Shown: positions 57,626-64,000 of the stretch, piece after piece | Position numbering within the stretch: the stretch's first letter is position 1 | How the letters are laid out: each line of letters starts with the position of its first letter | Source of the DNA: Mytilus trossulus | Taxonomy: Eukaryota > Mollusca > Bivalvia > Mytilida > Mytilidae | Direction: 5' to 3' | NCBI RefSeq assembly: GCF_036588685.1 | Contig: NC_086381.1 | Location: forward strand, 68,951,436 to 69,015,435 | DNA: 64,000 bases | Position numbers and translations under genes: made by a program | The notes under the pieces: generated by a model | What the model saw: only the letters and a program-made list of their open reading frames with translations | Told to the model about the DNA's origin: nothing | Database searches by the model: none

Positions 57626-58292
57626 GAAGGAAGTCTGATACTTTAGTCTAGTCTGTCTACAGAATCAATCTTAACAAATTGCAACAGAAAAGATTTGTTA
57701 TATATCATATGAGATTATCATAGCACATTACCGTTAAAAAAGTCTAACAAAATCGTACGGTCGGAAATCGGTGAAAATTGAAAATAAAAATATCGGTGAT
57801 GTGCCTGCAGATTCATGTCAGAAATGGTCCGCCATATTGACAAAGGGAGATGACTCTTACATATGTGAATTTATAGAAACCAACTGAGAAGCTGATATCA
57901 CTGAAAGAATCGCTTACATAAATTTATGTTATTTTAAAAGTATGCTGGTAAGTGTTTTTTTAACATACACTTATGTTTTACGTGTAATTAGATAATCGAT
58001 AATGCGTCAAGAGATGAATTAGGCATACGAAAGTTCTTGACGCAGGTCAAACGACAAAGATCACTATATTTTTGTTTATTTCAAAGAAAATAAATAAAAT
58101 CAACTACCTTTACATGAAATCAATTAAATTTAAACTAATAAAGTCCAAAATATAGCAATAAAAATAATTTAAAGGGACGTAGTGAGGCTCGTCCTTAACG
58201 AAAATAAAAAAGTATGGAACGCCAAATTAACAAAAATGGACAGAAAAAAAAATGCAATTTGTGTACTATTTCTTTTCAGCTACATCTATACT

Positions 58293-60274
58293 ATGGAGAA
58301 ATGTATTGTGTGCCTAAAAGATGACCACCCAACAACACTGATCAAATTGCGACAAAAAGGTTGTCTTGGAATCATCAAAGCTAGCCAGGAAAGAGGAGAC
58401 TGTTTGTCCGCATTAGAGGGTAATTTTGTTTATCAACTCTACAGGAAAACATATACAAATCCAAATGACATAAAGAAATACAAAAAAGAAAAACTTGTTC
58501 TGAGAGAAATTAATACAAATACTCCAAAATTACGATCAAAGTTTCATTTTGATTTTAAACATCATTGTTTATTCTGAGGAAATGAAGCAACAGACTCCAA
58601 GAAAAAAGACAAAAAATGTATTTTAGGTTCGAACTGATGATTTTGAGAGTCGCATACAAGATGCTTGTGATCTTCGGAATGATGGTTGGACAGCCGAGGT
58701 TCGCGGAAGACTGGAGAGCGTAAGCGACCTCCATGCAGCGGATGCTGTTTATCACCAGGCATTTAGTGTAAACTTCCGCACGTGCAAAAACACTCCTGTA
58801 TTCCGTTCTCCCATATCACCAGACGCAAAGCCTGAAAACAACAGAGGAAGACCAGCTTTGCAAGAAGACAGCTTCTACAAAATAGTCGACTTCCTTAAAC
58901 ATCATGACGACGAACAGAATTCTATATCAGATCTTGTTAAAAAAATGGACGATATATGTGATGGGAATGCTTATAGTCAGATGTATTTAAAGAAAAGATT
59001 GAAGCAACATTTCGGAGACGAAATCATTATTACAGACATACCTGGTAGAAAAAGTGTTAACTCTACGTGAAACCGTGACTTGTATTCTTCAGGACTATTA
59101 CCAGAGACCAAGCAATTTAAATCCAGATGACGAAAAGAGAGCTTTGATCAGAGCAGCTGCCAAACTGATAAAAAGCGACATCCGATCTGTAGATACCACA
59201 AAGTCTATCTATCCAACTCCAGCCAACATTGCATCAGTTGATAATAATCTAGTTTAGTTCCAACTACAAAAGACGTAACTCATTTCAGACGTACTAAAGG
59301 AATCCTATCTCCAAAAGTCAATTTTAACAATGACACACCAATCAAAACAAAAAAAGACGAATTACTTTCAAATTCCGAAACAACACTTTATCAATACCCT
59401 TGGAGAAAAACTTAAAGTTATCCATGCAGAAGATGATGCTGATCTTAAGATTGTGCTTACAGCAATAGAGAAGTAGAAACAACATACAACTACCGTCATA
59501 GGAGAGGACACTGACTTACTCATACTGCTCTTTTATCATTCAAAAGATACCATAAACAAGATTTACTTCAAATCAGAAGCCAAGCAAAACACTCACAAAA
59601 TAAAGATTTGGGACATAACAGAGACAAGGAGAAAAATTGGACCACTTGTTTGCAATATTTTGCCATTCATTCACGCCTTTAGCGGATGCGACACAACATC
59701 TCGTATTTTTGGTCAAGGCAAGGGCACTGTTTTCAAGAAAATAAGTACTAACATTAAACTACAAGATCATGCAGCTGTCTTTTGCCAGAGATCCAATGTT
59801 GAGAGCATTCATAAAGCAGGAGAACAAATATTTGTTGCAATATATGGAGGGTTAAAAGATGTTGAAACATTAGATATGCTGCGTTACAGAATATTTGCCT
59901 CTAAAGTTTGCATTGGAAATATATATGTACAAGTGCACACTCTCCCACCAACATCTGACGCTGCTAAGCTACATTGCATGAGAGTGTATCATCAAACACA
60001 AGTTTGGATTGGGAAAGGTGATAAATTAGATCCAAAGGACTGGGGTTGGCATCTTGAGGACAATAAATTGCTTCCAATTAGAGCATTACTACCACCGGCT
60101 CCCGAAAAGCTTCTTAGGATAATCCGATGTAATTGCGAATTGAATTGTGACACAAAACGATGCTCATGTCGTAAACACGGAATAGACTGTTCCCCACATG
60201 CTGGGGAATGTCGGGGAATTAATTGTTCCAATACAAGTAACATTACAGAAGCCGATGAACTTGACAATATGTGA
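58293..60274 (+). pseudogene. Decayed FEN/PIN-like nuclease with C-terminal CXC domain
   Basis: I place the start at the ATG at 58293 because a TTCTTTTCAG acceptor ends at 58279, just before it. Segments: MEKCIVCLKDDHPTTLIKLR (zinc-ligand-like N-terminus) to 58577, where a TGA stands in place of an expected cysteine; VRTDDFESRIQDACDL to 59070 in a new frame; LTLRETVTCILQDYYQRP to 59257 in another frame; then, apparently after loss of a central segment, EDDADLKIVL (near 59428), a TAG at 59474, GEDTDLLILL (near 59501), SGCDTTSRIFGQGKG (near 59681) and a cysteine-rich end (60128-60236, CNCELNC, CSCRKHGIDC) like a tesmin/TSO1 CXC domain. The three acidic motifs resemble XPG/FEN-type nucleases. 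I know similar uncharacterised multicopy proteins from invertebrates. The copy is clearly dead. Confidence 0.7.
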
Positions 60275-60310
60275 ATGCATCAATATGCATGTACATTGCA
60301 GAGACATTTA

Positions 60311-60478
60311 GGAGATAACTGTATTGTATTTTAAGCTCCGACGGCATCAATTGGGGATTTGATGGTCGCAAATTAAGTTTACTGGCGACGCGTTAGCGGA
60401 GACAGTAAACGGGTATTTGCGACCAACAAATCCCCAATTGATGCCGTCGGAGCTTAAAATACAATATTGTTATCTCCA
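60311..60478. mobile_element. Palindromic MITE nested in the nuclease/CXC element
   Basis: Arms GTATTTTAAGCTCCGACGGC-ATCAATTGGGGATTTG and CAAATCCCCAATTGAT-GCCGTCGGAGCTTAAAATAC pair almost perfectly. The ~45-base core contains GGCGACGCGTTAGCGGAGAC. Outer GGAGATAAC/GTTATCTCC also pair. Confidence 0.8.
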
Positions 60479-60479
60479 T

Positions 60480-61250
60480 TCTAATGAAACTGTCAGAAAA
60501 CATCGTTAAAACATGTATTTAAAATCTGTCATATGCCGTCTGCGCTTGCGCGTAAGTCCCATAGCCTCAATTGTCAATTGATGCCATGTAAATAAATGAC
60601 GTTATCCAATCAAAATGAACGTTACAAACGTTGTTGCATTAGAATTAACCATACATTAGGAAGACTTATATCAAAATTGTCTGCTTTTTTTGTTAAATAA
60701 AAACAAAATCAAATATTTTCAAAGATAAATTTTTCAGAAACTGTATTTACCATTCTAATACTTTTTGATGATAACAAAAGTAACCAAGTTAAAACAAAGT
60801 AATCAGTTATTGAACAGTTTAGGCAATTTATAATAATAATTCAATGAATGTTGTAACAAATCTAACATTAATACATTTTATTTAGAAATTTATTTCATTT
60901 TTATTTTGGGGGAGGGGAAATTTTAGGCTAATTTCGATGATAGATAATTAGATTTTCATTAAAACTGCTGTTTGTTTTCTTTTTCCTATTCACAAATAAT
61001 TGTGAATAATTGTGTTTAATGTTTTTATTTTAAAGCTGCCTTCAAAATAAAACGTTTGAAAACAGCCATAGATGAATCTCAAATATATCGATTTTTTTGG
61101 CATTTTTTTGGTTATTTTATCATTAAAAGGGTTAATTCTACCAATAAGTTCTAACTCTGGATTGTAAATTTTACTTGGGAAATGTTCTTTGTAGTTATTT
61201 TAGTCATCTTAAATCGTTTTTGACATTTGTTTGGCTAACATAGTGCTAAA
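60480..61250. other. Right part of the nuclease/CXC element, no gene recognised
   Basis: AT-rich, non-coding as far as I can see; it would be 3' UTR or internal non-coding DNA of the element. Confidence 0.4.
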
Positions 61251-61751
61251 ATTCCGATTTTTTAATTTTTTTCACAATTTTCATCGATTTTTGGTTAAAA
61301 TTAATGTTTTTAGTCCAAAATGGGGATTTCCGATCGTACGATTTTTCTAGACTTTTAATATATGATTGTGTCATGCTTTGGTATTATAAAACTGTTGAAA
61401 CCATTTCTGTTGCAATTTGTTTAGATTTATGCATTATTTGCCGTAGACAGACTAGACTACTTCTTTATGGTGTATGTAGAGTCCTGTTGGCGGCAATATT
61501 GGAGAAAACAAGCTGTAATAGTGATTAGTATAAGGTTTATCTGGCAGAGTTCTAGACAGCAGCTTCAATATACGCCCAAGAAATTAAAGACAGTTGTTGG
61601 GATCTGCTAAATTTGATGTTAAGTGTACAGCAGTATTTAAAAGTGCTGTATAAATGTACCCGGACTTCCTTTGTAAAATTGCAAAGAAACATCACTCCAT
61701 CAACCAGTTTGTGTAGAGTGTAGAAGTCAAATGAATTTATGCTTTCTTTTT

Positions 61752-61900
61752 AGCTCACCTGACCTGAAAGGTCAAGTGAGCTTTTCTCAACACTTGGTGT
61801 CTGTTGTCCATAAACTTTTACAAAAATCTTCTTCTCTGAAACTACTGGGCCACATTAAATCAAACTTGGCCACAATCATCATTGGGGTATTTAGACTGTT
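61752..61900 (+). repeat. 'TAGCTCACCTGACCTGAAAGG' dispersed repeat
   Basis: TTAGCTCACCTGACCTGAAAGGTCAAGTGAGCTTTTCTC contains a hairpin (AGCTCAC...GTGAGCT). TGTCCATAAACTTTTACAAA and CTACTGGGCCACATTAAATC follow. A very common bivalve repeat as I recall it. The 118-aa frame starting here is not taken as a gene. Confidence 0.75.
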
Positions 61901-62346
61901 TGTCATTTGCTTTTCTGCCCTGGTTTTGTCAGTTTATTTTTCATTTTATGAGTTTAAATGTCCCTCTAGTATACATGTATTTCGCCTCTCTGAAAAAAAG
62001 GTTCTGTTTACTTTTAAATTCTTCCACATAATTGTCATTTGTGAAATTCTGTTGCATTTGTTTTGGAAACTTCAAATAGTGTTTTGAGACAGTACCCAGC
62101 TTCATATGACAATGATCATATTATATTGTGCTATTCATTTTTACATCCATTTCTCCTCAACTTCCTTTAACTGAATACTTGAAACTAGCAGGGTGTTATT
62201 GCTCACATTTCCAACTTTCTATATGTAATTGATTTTCTGACTTATTTATTCCAGTTATACATGTACTTCGATATTTTACTGCTTTCATTTTACAAATTCA
62301 TTTGAAAATATTTTTGAATTGGATCTTTTGTTTATATATTTTACAG

Positions 62347-62484
62347 TAAGAAATATGCAAATGACCACAATAGACAAAACTAAACTTGAGAAGGAGGATG
62401 TCAGCTGGTTTGACAAAGACATTGATGATTTAGAAATAGGTGAGACAGTATCTGAAATACCAGAGGACATTGACCAGAATCAAG
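62347..62484 (+). CDS. TMEM183-like gene, middle coding exon
   Basis: The ATTTTACAG acceptor ends at 62346, and the donor CAAG|GTACAG starts at 62485. The 138-base exon, phase 1 in and out, reads VRNMQMTTIDKTKLEKED then VSWFDKDIDDLEIGE and TVSEIPEDIDQNQ. This acidic linker corresponds in position to the acidic region before the F-box-like domain of TMEM183. It shows no stop in the phased frame. Confidence 0.65.
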
Positions 62485-62609
62485 GTACAGTGAAGTAGAT
62501 AGAATATATTCAAATTCTGATTATTAGGACATTTATTCTATGTAATGAAAAATGATTTTAAAAAAGAAAACAGACATAACTAAAAAATATATTGGGGTTG
62601 ATAAGTTGA

Positions 62610-62855
62610 GGTTTATGATCCCTTCTGTGGCCTGTGAATTTTGAACTTTTCAAACTGCATTAGTATCCAAACAACAAATATAATACATAATACAGATGGG
62701 CCATTTTGTACATATATACTAAAGTGAAACTTAGTGCAAAGCATAAATATTTATAGTTTCATTACATTTAATAGAAAAAGGGAATTTGGTGAATAAAAAA
62801 TCAAGAATTTTGTTGAAAATCCACAGACTTTAATACAGAGATTTTTGTTATAAAA
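62610..62855 (+). repeat. Dispersed repeat, second of a pair
   Basis: GTTTATGATCCCTTCTGTGGCCTGTG, AAACTGCATTAGTATC and CAGAGATTTTTGTTAT align with 46925-47180. It lies in the TMEM183-like intron. Confidence 0.65.
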
Positions 62856-63574
62856 CTTGAAAAATAGTTTACTAAATTGTTTTTCTATGATCAGCTATAG
62901 ATTGTCTATTGTTTACAAAAAGTCATAAACAACCTTTAAGTTCCAAAACACCTTGTGCTGATTAACTAAATTTATGCGCAACCTAGAAGGTGTACTTGAG
63001 TTGGTCCATATTTCTATTTATTTATACCAATACTTCAATTAATAAATTTGTTTTGAGGAAATCATTGCTACCTGTAGCACTGCAGGAATAAACAATTTTG
63101 TCCAATTTCAATTTTTTAAGTTAGTATTTGTGCTCAAAATGTATATTAAAAGTGAGAAACATGACAATCAATAATGTCAGAATGAGTGAACATGGAAACA
63201 CTGGGAATTCGATGGCATTACGATGACCTCCAAATGTATGGAGTGCCATTGATGCCAAATAAGCGTGGTCTGGGTACCGCTGTTTTATAACGGCACCTGC
63301 ATGACAAGGGTTAGTTATAGAATCCCTGGCCTTTTCAGTCATGATATCAATTAATTTAATGTTAAGGGTATTTCTTTTACTAGTATTCCATATTGCTATA
63401 TACAAATAACCATTTTGATTGATCCTAATGACACTTGTTACAATAAGTACAAACTAAAATCAGCTTCATGTATGTCATTTGGAAATTCTTGTAATATCAT
63501 TATTTGTGTTATTGATTACAAGGTTTTTAATTCAAACTGAACTCATGCAATATATTTTCTTTATTCATTTGTAG

Positions 63575-63755
63575 AACAAAGATATCAAAGACGAAAGAGA
63601 GAAAGTTCCTCAGGAGGAATAAGATTTCCAATAGATTTATGGGTAGCTTTGTCATGTCAAATACTACCAGAGCAGATTCTGACATTTGCACAGATCTGTC
63701 GAGCATCAAATGCTGTTGTACATACAGTACAGTTCTGGAAACATTTATACAATAG
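63575..63755 (+). CDS. TMEM183-like gene, F-box-like domain exon
   Basis: The TTCATTTGTAG acceptor ends at 63574, and the donor ATAG|GTAGGC starts at 63756. The phase-1 frame reads EQRYQRRKRESSSGGIR, then FPIDLWVALSCQILPEQ, ILTFAQICRASNAVV and HTVQFWKHLYNR. The pattern P-x-D-x-W ... I-x-P-E ... F-x-x-IC ... FW-x-x-LY matches the F-box-like start of TMEM183 as I remember it (human YPMDIWLLLASYIRPEDI). The exon leaves in phase 2 and the rest of the gene, including the membrane part, lies beyond the window. A broken partial duplicate follows at 63785. Confidence 0.65.
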
Positions 63756-63784
63756 GTAGGCATATTTTTATAATGTCATAATAA

Positions 63785-63871
63785 TAGCTTTGTCATGTCA
63801 AATACTACCAGAGCAGATTCTGACGTTTGCACAGATCTGTTGGGCATACAGTACAGTTCTGGAAACATTTA
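63785..63871 (+). pseudogene. Partial tandem duplicate of the F-box-like exon
   Basis: TAGCTTTGTCATGTCAAATA through GGAAACATTTA repeats 63644-63747, 141 bp downstream. It has substitutions (ACATTTG to ACGTTTG, CGAGC to TGGGC) and a 17-base deletion that breaks the frame. It lacks its own acceptor and lies in the following intron, so it should not be spliced in. Confidence 0.85.
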
Positions 63872-63944
63872 ATTTTAGTTTCTTGTGTATAATTCGGAGT
63901 TTAGTATGACTTCCATTATCATTGTTCTAGTATACATATTTTTT

Positions 63945-64000
63945 AAGGGGCCAGCTGAAGGACGCCTACAGGTGCAGGAGTTTCTCGCTGACTTGAGGGC
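63945..64000 (-). repeat. 'CAGCTGAAGGACGCC' repeat, cut by window end
   Basis: GGGGCCAGCTGAAGGACGCC, TGCAGGAGTTTCTCGCTGAC match the head of 6963-7115 in the same orientation. Confidence 0.7.

Larger units (their letters stand above)
57644..61459 (+). mobile_element. Candidate DNA transposon with inverted ends carrying a nuclease/CXC gene
   Basis: The left end TAGTCTAGTCTGTCTAC (57644-57660) is mirrored by GTAGACAGACTAGACTA (61443-61459). The similarity continues inward imperfectly: AACAAATTGCAACAGAAA, AAAAGTCTA.AAAAATCGTACG.TCGGAAATC and ATCGGTGAAAATTG occur in the same order on both sides, so the inverted ends extend ~160-200 bp with indels. CTT is found just outside both ends (57641-57643 and 61460-61462), a possible but weak 3-bp TSD. 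Inside are one + strand decayed gene (58293-60274), a possible non-coding first exon ending in CTG|GTAAGTG at 57947 and a nested hairpin (60311-60478). It lies within a TMEM183-like intron. Confidence 0.65.

Noticed and set aside
61731..62087. 118-aa + frame with hydrophobic stretches
   Set aside because: Its first part is the TAGCTCACCTGACC repeat; the rest has no homologue that I recognise and no splice support.
63121..63405. 94-aa minus frame with SITNPCHAGAVIKQRYPDH
   Set aside because: It looks slightly protein-like but I cannot place it, and it lies antisense in a TMEM183-like intron; kept only as a possible relic.

Overview
This is a eukaryotic, AT-rich, repeat-dominated genomic window. 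Many dispersed motifs match repeat families I know from bivalve genomes, especially marine mussels (Mytilidae): the ~110-bp repeat built around 'GATTGCCAATGAGACAACT', the 'GGGGCCAGCTGAAGGACGCC' repeat, the 'TAGCTCACCTGACCTGAAAG' repeat and the 'GTTTCCATGGCAACGGCAG' tandem repeat. I therefore read it as mussel-like bivalve DNA. That taxonomic call comes from memory and was not checked by a search. Long open frames are absent, and nearly every 60-130 aa frame is a by-product of repeats or low complexity.

Host genes. The best-supported gene is a TMEM183-like (F-box-like) gene on the + strand. Three exons are visible (54163-54246, 62347-62484, 63575-63755) with consistent splice phases, and the gene continues past the right edge. 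Its first coding exon was not found. A possible terminal coding exon of another, unrecognised + strand gene lies at 1718-1843 and is followed by AATAAA signals.

Layout. 1-9 kb: miniature inverted-repeat elements and solo repeats. 10.4-16 kb: tandem arrays of bivalve repeats. 17.3 kb: a complete SINE-like retroposon with a 12-bp target duplication. 19.9-21.6 kb: a foldback structure flanked by ~150-bp direct repeats. 23.4-28.8 kb: a satellite of about nine and a half ~583-bp units that appear to be a composite of older repeats. 29-38.6 kb: degenerate relatives of that satellite, minisatellites and more bivalve repeats. 39.5-43.1 kb and 43.5-48.8 kb: two large elements with CAC...GTG terminal inverted repeats and exact 5-bp target duplications. 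The first hosts a broken LINE and the second hosts a foldback element and a hairpin MITE. 49.2-50.1 kb: a decayed PHD-like coding sequence split by a tRNA-derived SINE, with the frame picking up again beyond the insertion. 51.6-57.6 kb: minisatellites and a ~1.9-kb element of nested tandem repeats. 57.6-61.5 kb: an element with imperfect inverted-repeat ends enclosing a decayed gene for a FEN/PIN-like nuclease with a C-terminal cysteine-rich CXC domain, sitting in a TMEM183-like intron.

The most notable items are the inverted-repeat element carrying the nuclease/CXC gene, the pair of 5-bp-TSD elements, the composite satellite, and the SINE-interrupted PHD-like relic. All mobile elements seen here look non-autonomous or dead.
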